In this document: in pieces, positions 10,501 to 21,421 of the stretch
Numbering within the stretch: the first letter of the stretch is position 1
Layout of the letters: each line of letters opens with the position of its first letter
Origin: Phymorhynchus buccinoides
Taxonomy: Eukaryota; Mollusca; Gastropoda; Neogastropoda; Raphitomidae
Reading direction: 5' to 3'
DNA length: 64,000 nucleotides
Assembly (NCBI GenBank): GCA_017654935.2
Contig: CM065711.1
Location: 27,469,701-27,533,700, forward strand
The notes under the pieces: generated by a model
The model's database searches: none
Told to the model about the DNA's origin: nothing
The model's input: only the letters and a program-made list of their open reading frames with translations
Position numbers and translations under genes: made by a program

Positions 10501-13306
10501 TCGGGCGGCTGGGGGTAAGAGGGTTAAGTTATTTCCCTTGACATGGGATTTCATAGCAAGGTTAGCGTCGGGCGGCTGGGGGTAAGAGGGTTAAGTTATT
10601 TCCCTTGACATGGGATTTCATAGCAAGGTTAGCGTCGGGCGGCTGGGGGTAAGAGGGTTAAGTTATTTCCCTTGACATGGGATTTCATAGCAAGGTTAGC
10701 GTCGGGCGGGCTGGGGGTAAGAGGGTTAAGTTATTTCCCTTGACATGGGATTTCATAGCAAGGTTAGCGTCGGGCGGCTGGGGGTAAGAGGGTTAAGTTA
10801 TTTCCCTTGACATGGGATTTCATAGCAAGGTTAGCGTCAGGCGGCTGGGGGTAAGAGGGTTAAGTTATTTCCCTTGACATGGGATTTCATAGCAAGGTTA
10901 GCGTCAGGCGGCTGGGGGTAAGAGGGTTAAGTTATTTCCCTTGACATGGGATTTCATAGCAAGGTTAGCGTCGGGCGGCTGGGGGTAAGAGGGTTAAGTT
11001 ATTTCCCTTGACATGGGATTTCATAGCAAGGTTAGCGTCGGGCGGCTGGGGGTAAGAGGGTTAAGTTATTTCCCTTGACATGGGATTTCATAGCAAGGTT
11101 AGCGTCGGGCGGCTGGGGGTAAGAGGGTTAAGTTATTTCCCTTGACATGGGATTTCATAGCAAGGTTAGCGTCGGGCGGCTGGGGGTAAGAGGGTTAAGT
11201 TATTTCCCTTGACATGGGATTTCATAGCAAGGTTAGCGTCGGGCGGCTGGGGGTAAGAGGGTTAAGTTATTTCCCTTGACATGGGATTTCATAGCAAGGT
11301 TAGCGTCGGGCGGCTGGGGGTAAGAGGGTTAAGTTATTTCCCTTGACATGGGATTTCATAGCAAGGTTAGCGTCGGGCGGCTGGGGGTAAGAGGGTTAAG
11401 TTATTTCCCTTGACATGGGATTTCATAGCAAGGTTAGCGTCGGGCGGGCTGGGGGTAAGAGGGTTAAGTTATTTCCCTTGACATGGGATTTCATAGCAAG
11501 GTTAGCGTCAGGCGGCTGGGGGTAAGAGGGTTAAGTTATTTCCCTTGACATGGGATTTCATAGCAAGGTTAGCGTCGGGCGGCTGGGGGTAAGAGGGTTA
11601 AGTTATTTCCCTTGACATGGGATTTCATAGCAAGGTTAGCATCGGGCGGCTGGGGGTAAGAGGGTTAAGTTATTTCCCTTGACATGGGATTTCATAGCAA
11701 GGTTAGCGTGGGGCGGCTGGGGGTAAGAGGGTTAAGTTATTTCCCTTGACATGGGATTTCATAGCAAGGTTAGCGTGGGGCGGGTGGGGGTAAGAGGGTT
11801 AAGTTATTTCCCTTGACATGGGATTTCATAGCAAGGTTAGCGTGGGGCGGGTGGGGGTAAGAGGGTTAAGTTATTTCCCTTGACATGGGATTTCATAGCA
11901 AGGTTAGCGTCAGGCGGCTGGGGGTTGGGGTTAAGTTATTTGGTTAAGTTATTTCCCTTGACATGGGATTTCATAGCAAGGTTAGCGTCGGGCGGCTGGG
12001 GGTAAGAGGGTTAAGTTATTTCCCTTGACATGGGATTTCATAGCAAGGTTAGCGTCGGGCGGGCTGGGGGTAAGAGGGTTAAGTTATTTCCCTTGACATG
12101 GGATTTCATAGCAAGGTTAGCGTCGGGCGGCTGGGGGTAAGAGGGTTAAGTTATTTCCCTTGACATGGGATTTCATAGCAAGGTTAGCGTCGGGCGGCTG
12201 GGGGTAAGAGGGTTAAGTTATTTCCCTTGACATGGGATTTCATAGCAAGGTTAGCGTCGGGCGGCTGGGGGTAAGAGGGTTAAGTTATTTCCCTTGACAT
12301 GGGATTTCATAGCAAGGTTAGCGTCGGGCGGCTGGGGGTAGGAGGGTTAAGTTATTTCCCTTGACATGGGATTTCATAGCAAGGTTAGCGTCGGGCGGCT
12401 GGGGGTAAGAGGGTTAAGTTATTTCCCTTGACATGGGATTTCATAGCAAGGTTAGCGTCGGGCGGCTGGGGGTAAGAGGGTTAAGTTATTTCCCTTGACA
12501 TGGGATTTCATAGCAAGGTTAGCGTCGGGCGGCTGGGGGTAGGAGGGCTAAAGGCCTAAATGAAGGCTGATATGCACCAAACTTTCTGTACTTTATATGA
12601 AAAATGGATGCTTCATTCAATGCTATGCTTTGTGAAAATACTGCATGAACGAATTACAGCCGACATGCTGCTTGACTTCGAGATCGAACTCCGCGACGAG
12701 ATCGAACGATTCTGCCGATAACAACACTTTTTGTTGTCACATTCTCACTCGTACTGGGCACTCACTGTTCAATTTAATCAGTACTTACATTATTTTCACT
12801 ACTTTCATCCTTAAAACCTGACTGATTGCCAGCATTACTTTCATCTTTATCAAGTTCGAGCAACCAAACAATCTCCTCGCCACTCAGACCTCTAAATTTT
12901 GACAATTTTCGTGCAAAAATCTCCTCAAATTTTGACTGCAGACGAATGAGCAATGCCATTTCTGTTTCAGATAGATGTTCTGCTCAACCTACGATCGGAG
13001 GTTCCGTCATGGAAGTGTTAAAATATATCATCTACAATATCGTTCAACAGACGCCGTAATTCTTCGTCGGACAACTAACATTTTTTTTACTTTAAAAAAT
13101 CCTAACTTTTCTAAAACTTCATCAATTGTGACGCAGTAAACCGCAATGTAGGAAGTGGCAAATACACGAGTCTCATGCTTCGAGATTCTCGCGTATGTAA
13201 ACAGTACAGTCTGTGGCCATAGTTGGCAAATGCAAATTGGGTGCTAGCGCGCGCTTCACGGTAAAGGACCGCAATTTTTTTACCCGGTGCTCCACTGGTT
13301 TATGGG
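7554..13306. mobile_element. TTAA-flanked, piggyBac-like element T1 with internal satellite, copy A
   Basis: TTAA at 7550-7553 and 13307-13310 border sequence starting CCCATTTACC and ending GGTTTATGGG. Long inverted arms of about 300 bases follow (7554-7860 against 13010-13306), sharing for example gttgtccgac and acagactgtactgt in opposite orientation. TTAA target sites and CCC/GGG ends are typical of piggyBac-type elements. The interior holds only short open frames, with no recognised transposase, plus satellite S2. Non-autonomous or badly decayed. Confidence 0.55.
8381..12549. repeat. Satellite S2 (67-bp units), copy A
   Basis: About 62 direct units of ttatttcccttgacatggga + tttcatagcaaggttagcgt + cgggcggctgggggtaagag + ggttaag. 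Variants such as catgg, taagg, gtgggg and cgggctg are scattered through the array. It is contained within element T1. Confidence 0.95.
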
Positions 13307-13504
13307 TTAATGTGACTGACAGGCGTAATGGATTAAAGGTCCGTGCAGTGCTTTAGCGAAGCGGTTTAGCCAAACAATTTCATCTCTCAACAATTTTATC
13401 TGCTAGAGTTCAGAACATGCATTTGGTTTTGTAACCCTTAGCCACACACATACACACACACACTCACACACACTCTCTCTCTCTCTCTCACAGGTGAAAT
13501 ATAT

Positions 13505-13809
13505 TAGAGTTCTGATACCTGTTTCCTGATGTTGTATCTCTGCAGGCAGTCCAAGGTGTGGTCGTAAAGTTCTTGTTCGTCTTCAGGGCTCGTCCAAAGT
13601 TGTGAGAGTAAAAGTGAGAGAGAGAGAGAGAGAGACAGAGACATAGAGAGAGAGACAGAGGGAGAGAGACAGAGACATAGAGAGAGTGAGTTCCGATACT
13701 TGTTTTCTGATGCTGTAAGTTTGAGAACACTATGCACACAGTCAATGGCCTGATCGTAAAGTTCTTGTTCGTCGAGAATCGTTAACACTTTGTGAAAGTT
13801 TGGAGTACA

Positions 13810-13889
<80 letters not shown>

Positions 13890-14170
13890 AGGGAGGGAGA
13901 CAGAGACATAGAGAGAGTGAGTTCCGATACCTGTTTTCTGATGCTGTAAGTTTGAGGACACTCTACAGACAGTCCATGGCCTGATCGTACAGCTCTTGTT
14001 CATCGAGAATTTTGAACACTTTGTGAAAGTTTGGAGTACAAGCGAGACAGACAGAGAGACAGTCAGAGTCATAGACGGAGCATGTTCCGATACCTGTTAC
14101 CTGATGTTGTATCTCTGCAGACAGTCGATCGCCTGATCGTACAGCTCTTATTCGTCCAGAATTTTTAACA
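13505..14170 (-). repeat. Four partial exon 6 copies separated by GA tracts, copy A
   Basis: Each copy holds the ILDEQELYDQA part and the donor side of exon 6. The one at about 13510-13595 keeps DEQELYDHTLDCLQRYNIRK and a CAG|gtatca donor. The one at 13925-14030 has a stop after DQAMDCL. GA tracts of up to about 85 bases lie between. Confidence 0.8.
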
Positions 14171-14192
14171 TTTTGTGAAAGTTTTGAGTACA

Positions 14193-14265
<73 letters not shown>

Positions 14266-14285
14266 GACAGAGCATGTTCCGATAC

Positions 14286-14450
14286 CTGCTTCCTGATGTT
14301 GTATCTCTGCAGGCAGTCGATGGCCTGATCGTACAGCTCTTGTTCGTCCAGGATCTTCAGGGCTCGTCCAAAGTTGTCCACGTGTTCGAAGCACTGGCTG
14401 GCGTTCAGCCACCGGCGGGCGCGAAGGTACAGAGGGGCAGCCTGCTCCGG
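14286..14450 (-). CDS. TRANK1-like: TRANK1-like exon 6, copy A
   Basis: This exon is 165 nt and intact; the protein is the same as copy B (PEQAAPLYLR to YNIRKQ). Four partial copies of its 3' half lie downstream at about 14165-14090, 14030-13925, 13795-13690 and 13595-13510. Confidence 0.85.
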
Positions 14451-16435
14451 CTGTGTGGAGCACACACCAAAAGACCATCATGCATCAGAACAGTGTGAAG
14501 GTACAACAGGGCTGTGTGGAGTACACACCAAAAGACCATCATGCATCAGAACAGTGTGAAGGTACAACAGGGCTGTGTGGAGCACAAACCAAAAGACCAT
14601 CATGCATCAGAACAGTGTGAAGGTACAACAGGGCTGTGTGGAACACAAACCAAAAGACCATCATGCATCAGAACAGTGTGAAGGTACAACAGGGCTGTGT
14701 GGAACACAAACCAAAAGACCATCATGCATCAGAACAGTGTGAAGGTACAACAGGGCTGTGTGGAACACACACCAAAAGACCATCATGCATCAGAACAGTG
14801 TGAAGGTACAACAGGGCTGTGTGGAACACAAACCAAAAGACCATCATGCATCAGAACAGTGTGAAGGTACAACAGGGCTGTGTGGAGCACACACCAAAAG
14901 ACCATCATGCATCAGAACAGTGTGAAGGTACAACAGGGCTGTGTGGAGCACAAACCAAAAGACCATCATGCATCAGAACAGTGTGAAGGTACAACAGGGC
15001 TGTGTGGAGCACACACCAAAAGACCATCATGCATCAGAACAGTGTGAAGGTACAACAGGGCTGTGTGGAACACACACCAAAAGACCATCATGCATCAGAA
15101 CAGTGTGAAGGTACAACAGGGCTGTGTGGAGCACACACCAAAAGACCATCATGCATCAGAACAGTGTGAAGGTACAACAGGGCTGTGTGGAACACACACC
15201 AAAAGACCATCATGCATCAGAACAGTGTGAAGGTACAACAGGGCTGTGTGGAACACACACCAAAAGACCATCATGCATCAGAACAGTGTGAAGGTACAAC
15301 AGGGCTGTGTGGAGCACACACCAAAAGACCATCATGCATCAGAACAGTGTGAAGGTACAACAGGGCTGTGTGGAACACACACCAAAAGACCATCATGCAT
15401 CAGAACAGTGTGAAGGTACAACAGGGCTGTGTGGAACACACACCAAAAGACCATCATGCATCAGAACAGTGTGAAGGTACAACAGGGCTGTGTGGAACAC
15501 AAACCAAAAGACCATCATGCATCAGAACAGTGTGAAGGTACAACAGGGCTGTGTGGAGCACACACCAAAAGACCATCATGCATCAGAACAGTGTGAAGGT
15601 ACAACAGGGCTGTGTGGAACACACACCAAAAGACCATCATGCATCAGAACAGTGTGAAGGTACAACAGGGCTGTGTGGAGCACAAACCAAAAGACCATCA
15701 TGCATCAGAACAGTGTGAAGGTACAACAGGGCTGTGTGGAACACAAACCAAAAGACCATCATGCATCAGAACAGTGTGAAGGTACAACAGGGCTGTGTGG
15801 AGCACAAACCAAAAGACCATCATGCATCAGAACAGTGTGAAGGTACAACAGGGCTGTGTGGAACACACACCAAAAGACCATCATGCATCAGAACAGTGTG
15901 AAGGTACAACAGGGCTGTGTGGAACACACACCAAAAGACCATCATGCATCAGAACAGTGTGAAGGTACAACAGGGCTGTGTGGAACACACACCAAAAGAC
16001 CATCATGCATCAGAACAGTGTGAAGGTACAACAGGGCTGTGTGGAACACAAACCAAAAGACCATCATGCATCAGAACAGTGTGAAGGTACAACAGGGCTG
16101 TGTGGAGCACACACCAAAAGACCATCATGCATCAGAACAGTGTGAAGGTACAACAGGGCTGTGTGGAGCACACACCAAAAGACCATCATGCATCAGAACA
16201 GTGTGAAGGTACAACAGGGCTGTGTGGAACACACACCAAAAGACCATCATGCATCAGAACAGTGTGACTGTGAAGGTACAACAGGGCTGTGTGGAACACA
16301 CACCAAAAGACCATCATGCATCAGAACAGTGTGAAGGTACAACAGGGCTGTGTGGAACACACACCAAAAGACCATCATGCATCAGAACAGTGTGAAGGTA
16401 CAGAGGGGCGGCTGTGTGGAGCACAAACCAAAAGA
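14451..16435 (-). repeat. Satellite S3 (61-bp units from exon 6 acceptor edge), copy A
   Basis: About 32 direct units. On the minus strand each has the intron end (ttttggtgtgtgctccacacag) split as ttttggtgtg + tgctccacacag, then about 20 bases like the start of exon 6 (CTGTACCTTC). The unit nearest the left boundary matches exon 6 best (GCCCCTCTGTACCTTC). One unit has an extra tgtgac near 16265. Confidence 0.9.
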
Positions 16436-16719
16436 AAAACCATCATTAAAGGTAAATATGTGCCACCCCACACACACACATTTCTCTGGTAATTCCATTT
16501 TTCATATTTTGCCTTTCTTACCAAACATAAATCTTTCTTACCAAACATAAAGCTGTAGTTTATTAACCTTTTCAGCTATCTTTTGTGAATTTTTGAATAA
16601 TAACCCTTTAACCTAACCCTCCCCCCCCCCCTTACCCCACTATAAGATGGGAAAACGCAATGAACCACGACTGTGACAAATTGTGCGGTGTACGGCAGTA
16701 CATAGTAGGGGTTAGGGAT

Positions 16720-16800
16720 AGGGTGATTCTCCCGTGCATTCCACAAACATCGCACGGCCTTCATCACAAGACAGAATCTCAATGACAGTGTTTCTCTCTC
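16720..16800 (-). repeat. Diverged copy of the exon 5 3' part, copy A
   Basis: The minus strand reads LSLRFCLVMKAVRCLWNARE in line with exon 5 LSLRFSLVTKAARCLQNARE. It is followed by a telomere-like motif instead of the exon end. Same at 36207-36285 and 56361-56440. Confidence 0.75.
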
Positions 16801-16851
16801 TCTCTCTCCGTCTCTCCCTCGCTCACTGTCTGTCCTCTCTCTCTCTCTCAC

Positions 16852-17223
16852 CTGTCCGTTTTTTCTCAAACACCAGAGCCGACAGGTGATTCTCCCGCGC
16901 ATTCTGCAAACAGCGGGCTGCCTTGGTCACCAGACTGAACCTGAGCGACAGCGTCTCTGAGCGCATCTTCAGCCCCTGGTGGCACTCCAGAAACAGGATG
17001 GCCGCCTTCAGGAACTCATCGCGCATCGCCCTGGGCTGTGCGCGCAGGTGCGAGGCCTTGAGCGCCCTCTGGTGGGCCAGGGCGATATCGTGCTTGTGCG
17101 AGGCGCCCGCCATGGCGTAGCACTTGGCCGCTACGTCGTACAGGGAGCGAACCATGATCTCGTCGCCGCGCTTCTCCCAGTCCTCGGGCGTGGACTTCTC
17201 GGCGAACATGGCTTCGGAGACGC
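16852..17223 (-). CDS. TRANK1-like: TRANK1-like exon 5, copy A, one-base insertion near 3' end
   Basis: This exon is 372 nt. It codes the same protein as copies B and C to VFEK, but the run of T near 16859-16864 has six bases instead of five. This shifts the last three codons and the donor phase. One other difference gives Ser for Ala in HLSALVFE. A single homopolymer base next to a poorly polished contig end is more likely an assembly error than a mutation. Confidence 0.75.
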
Positions 17224-17809
17224 CTGGAGAAAGGACACCGGATTTGGGTTAGATAGATTTGATATTCGAAAAAGGAAACAGATTTTGGTTAGATAAGCGA
17301 GGTAGATAACAAAAATTGTCCCTCTCTCTCACTCTTGGGAGTTTAACTCTTAGTCTTCTTCTTTGTGTTCTGGAACATTTCGGTCGATAAATTTCCAAGA
17401 ACGTTCATAAAACGATGCAGCTTCGGACATTTTTGTCCAGAAGTCGAACAACAAAAATTCGGTGAAAATCGACGCAAAACTTTGTGAGATCGGCCATGAG
17501 GCGGTTATGAAGCAGACAGGAAGGAAGTTCGACCCTTTAGGAGCTATTCTGCACATGCGCTGAAAGTTAAAGCATCATCTGCTTTTCCTGTGAAAACGGT
17601 GTCAGTGGAGTAACCAGGTGCGTTTTAAAGCGGTTTATGAACCAGCAGAATGTCGGACAGGCGCGGTTTATGAAACCAGCAGTAACGGCGGAACAGCGCG
17701 GTTTCAAGCGATTTCTGAGATAAGAGTTAAAGTCCCTACCACGCTTCATCAATTCTCTAATTATTTCTAAATAATTCGTTAATTTATCACTTCGTAGCAT
17801 ATTTTTTAG

Positions 17810-19080
17810 ACCTTACCAGTCTCCTTTGGCCAACCTTCATCTCCACAAACTACACCAGTTTCCTCGCTTGAAGTACTCAAACATGGAGGCACAATTCTCT
17901 AATTCATTCGTTAATTTAACCCTTTGAACATATTTTAGTCCCTTACCAGTCTCCTTTCCATATTTAATTCTCCACAACTCACCAGTTTTCTCTCTTTTAA
18001 ATACTCAAACATGAGGGCACAATTCTCTAAATTCATTCGTTAATTTAACCTTTTTACATATTTTTAGCCCTTACCAGTCGCATTTTGCCCATCCTCATAC
18101 TCGACAAAACTAAACCAGTTTCCCTCGCCTTGAAGTACCGAACATGGAGGCACAACTCTAAATTCATTAGTTAATTTACAATTTTAGTCCCTACCAGTCT
18201 CCTTCCATATTCATTCTCGACGAACTTCACCAGTTTGTCACATTGAAATACTCAAAACATGAGGCACAATTCATAAATTCATTCGTAATGTACCCTGTTT
18301 AACAGATTTTCGGCCCTTACAAGTTCCTTCATAGTTATGCTACACAAACTTCACCAGTTTTCTCTCTTTAAATATCAAACATGGAGGACAATTCTCTAAA
18401 TTCATTCGTTAATTTAACCCTTTTTAACATATTGTTTAGCCCCCTTACCAGTCTCATTTTGCCCATCCTTCATCTCGACAAACTAACCAGTTTCACTCGC
18501 CTTGGAAGTTACTCGAACATGGAGGCACAATTCTCTAAATTCATTCGTTAATTTAACAGTTTTAGTCCCTTACCAGTCTCCTTTCCATATTTCATCTCGA
18601 CGAACTTCACCAGTTTTGTCACATTGAAATACTCAACAGGGAGACACAATTCTCTAAATCATTGTTAATTTAACCCTTTTTATCATATTGTAATCCCTTA
18701 CCAGTCTCTTTTCATATTTCATCTCGACGAACTTCACCAGTTTATCTCTTTGAAATACTCAAACATGGAGAACACCAAATCTCTAAATTAATTCGTTTAA
18801 ATTACCATTTTATCATATTTTTAATCCATTACCAGTCTCTTTTCCATATTTCATTCCGGACGACTTCACCAGTTTTCTCTCTTCGAAATAACCAAACATG
18901 GAGGCACAATTCTCTAAAGTAATTCGTTAATTTAACCCCTTTTTAACCCATATTTGGAGTCCATTACCAATCTCGTTTGCCCCTCTCATCTCCACGAACT
19001 TCACCAGTTGTTCTCTCTTGAAATACTCAAACATGGAGACCACAATTCTCTAAATTCATTCGTGAATTTAACCTTTTAAC
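17810..19080 (-). repeat. 132-bp array from the exon 4 donor edge, copy A (error-rich)
   Basis: About ten units, each containing the MFEYF..KLVKFVEM-like end of exon 4, its donor and an AT-rich intron piece (attcgttaatttaaccc). Scattered single-base indels distinguish this from the cleaner copy B. Confidence 0.8.
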
Positions 19081-19098
19081 ATATCTGGAGGCCCTTAC

Positions 19099-19325
19099 CA
19101 ATCTCTGTTTGACCTCCTTCATCTCCACGAACTCACCAGCTCCTCGCCTTTGAAGTACTCGAACCTGGGCGCCCCGCTTGTCCGAGTCCTCGTCGAGATT
19201 CCACACGTGACCCTGGATCGGTTCAAGGCCGTTACCAGGTGCTTGAGTTCAGAGTTCAAGGATCTTGTGCAGGTGGCGTCAAAGTGTCAAAAGGTCGAGG
19301 TCGTGCCCGTTTGCCGTGAGGAGGG
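19099..19325 (-). pseudogene. TRANK1-like: TRANK1-like exon 4, copy A, disrupted (probably sequence error)
   Basis: The exon is recognisable from its acceptor (gctgg at 19325-19329) to its donor (cttacc near 19099). It carries about a dozen single-base insertions, deletions and substitutions against B and C, for example in the LTRARVNVW region near 19190-19215. The reading frame is lost several times. The same density of indels is seen through the neighbouring 132-bp array up to the gap at 19986. Confidence 0.65.
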
Positions 19326-19439
19326 CTGGAAAACAAAACGAAACGGAAAAAGAAACGCGGGGGGGAGTTGTGATGACAAAAGAAACGAAATCTCATTTTA
19401 CGTTTTGGAAAAGATGCAAAAAAAATTCAATCTGATCAA

Positions 19440-19985
19440 CCCTTTCACCCCAGCCATATTTTCAGCCAAAAAAAGTCCATTAAATTACTGGTAGATGAAC
19501 AAAATACGATCTGCAGTATTGGGGATTCTTCGTGACATCTCTGAAATAAGGTCTATCCAAAGTGACAGATTTGAAAATAAGGGAAAAGGCCCGGAGGTCG
19601 GGGGGTGGGTTCCAGGGGCCTACTTTCTGGTCCGCTGCCGCCTAGGCCCCGGTGGGGTGTAGGGGCAGAGGCTCTGCTTGGGGGGTCTTTCATTCAAATT
19701 ATTAAATGTTTATGAACTCTAAAATGACATTGAAGTTGAAAAGTTCTAGGAGCAACACACTCATGGCTATTATGGTCGCTCAAATCAGGTAATCTTTTTT
19801 TCTTGAAAATTTGAAATAAGGATTTCCTTCTTTCTGATTTTAGAATGAAGGAAATCTTTGCTGAGAAGGAAAACTTTAACCCTGAAGTTACTTTGCAAAA
19901 CTAAGCAATAGAGTCTTTGGATAATAGGCCCAATTTGATGCCTTTTATTGACACAGGTGTTTAAACACTGTGGGCTAAATATGCG
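19440..19985. mobile_element. TTAA-type MITE T2, copy A, cut by gap
   Basis: The left end CCTTTCACCCCAGCC follows tcaa. The right end lies in the N gap. Interior as in copies B and C but with indels. Confidence 0.5.
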
Positions 19986-20485
19986 NNNNNNNNNNNNNNN
20001 NNNNNNNNNNNNNNNNNNNNNNNNNNNNNNNNNNNNNNNNNNNNNNNNNNNNNNNNNNNNNNNNNNNNNNNNNNNNNNNNNNNNNNNNNNNNNNNNNNNN
20101 NNNNNNNNNNNNNNNNNNNNNNNNNNNNNNNNNNNNNNNNNNNNNNNNNNNNNNNNNNNNNNNNNNNNNNNNNNNNNNNNNNNNNNNNNNNNNNNNNNNN
20201 NNNNNNNNNNNNNNNNNNNNNNNNNNNNNNNNNNNNNNNNNNNNNNNNNNNNNNNNNNNNNNNNNNNNNNNNNNNNNNNNNNNNNNNNNNNNNNNNNNNN
20301 NNNNNNNNNNNNNNNNNNNNNNNNNNNNNNNNNNNNNNNNNNNNNNNNNNNNNNNNNNNNNNNNNNNNNNNNNNNNNNNNNNNNNNNNNNNNNNNNNNNN
20401 NNNNNNNNNNNNNNNNNNNNNNNNNNNNNNNNNNNNNNNNNNNNNNNNNNNNNNNNNNNNNNNNNNNNNNNNNNNNNNNNNNNNN
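19986..20485. other. Assembly gap (500 N)
   Basis: Exactly 500 N, a fixed-size scaffolding gap of unknown true length or orientation. Confidence 1.
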
Positions 20486-21110
20486 GAAAACGGCCAGCGT
20501 TAATGTTCCAAAAACTAGAATGATTTGAACCAAAACGATGCTTTGGCAAAAGAAAGACCATCTAACCCTAACCCTATTCCACGGAAAGAACTAAGAAATA
20601 GAGCAGGAGGGTGTTGTAAATCGACATATTTGCCGAAAAATCGATGTACAAAGCCATGCACTTTTGGTGATGCAGTACGCGAATACCCCAGCTAAAGTCG
20701 GGCCAGCACAACAGAGAGAGACAGAAGAGAGAACGAGAGAGAGAGAGAGAGATTCGATTGATTGAAAAATTGTTCAAAATAAACTATTAGAGATAGATGA
20801 ATTCTGTTTTTTTGCCTGTTAATCTGTTGTCTCTGGCCTTTCTGAAAATATGAATAAGTCAAAAGTGATCATTTACGACATCAGCCTGGTTTTCCTGTGC
20901 TGGGCATCACATTTATACTGTTTTTTTGCTGGAAACCATTCCTTTTTTTTTAGTTCATAAATTTTAAATCAAAGAAAACACACCTGAAGTTCAGTTTCTG
21001 GTTAAATTAAAAATACTGAAATCAGTGCAACAAATGAAAGAGTAGCACCCGTGTATAATTTAAACAAAATTTAATTCCAAGAAAGTAAATTCAGCGACAT
21101 AGAAAACCAC
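20486..21110. other. Intron 9-10, copy B, left end of contig
   Basis: It matches 1370-1980 of copy A. The first 300 bases have many indels; from about 20780 the match is close. Confidence 0.7.
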
Positions 21111-21114
21111 TCAC

Positions 21115-21240
21115 CTGCTGTCGGTTGTCACTGCCGGCAAAACCGTCGCTGTCGTCCTCTTCGTCTGAAGAAATCGCCTCCTTTTCCTTCTTCTTCCCCG
21201 ACGACTTTGGAGGGGTGGATTTCTTGCCCCCATGAGCCCC
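21115..21240 (-). CDS. TRANK1-like: TRANK1-like exon 9, copy B
   Basis: This exon is 126 nt and appears identical to copies A and C, including both splice sites. The 47/53-bp satellite begins about 180 bases away on its acceptor side. Confidence 0.7.
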
Positions 21241-21421
21241 CTGTGACACAGATATCATGCAGGTCAGGTCAGGTTAGGTAGTTAGGACATTAGGCCTCGC
21301 GGACTCTTCACTGTCCTTTCATTTTTGTTTTGAACTTTTTGCACAGCTGAGAGTTTTTTATATTTTGTTTTTCGGCAAATCTGCCTTTTTTTAGTCATGC
21401 TCATATTGCAGTTTTGATGCA

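Noticed and set aside
8381..12549. CRISPR-like regular direct repeats
   Set aside because: Units are contiguous with no unique spacers, the host is eukaryotic, and the array sits inside a transposon-like element.
7554..13306. Autonomous piggyBac transposon
   Set aside because: Ends fit, but no catalytic domain was found in the non-satellite interior of about 1.5 kb; the small frames are not recognisable.
13782..14481. Long Ser-Leu or Arg-Glu repeat proteins
   Set aside because: Translation of GA/CT tracts joined to exon 6 fragments in mixed frames.
16923..17296. Plus-strand frames opposite exon 5 (for example MALQKQDGRLQELIAHRPGL)
   Set aside because: Antisense of a GC-rich, well-supported exon; open by codon bias of the real strand.
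19785..20561. Open frames of 190-286 residues crossing the N gaps
   Set aside because: They consist of unknown bases; no coding evidence on either side.
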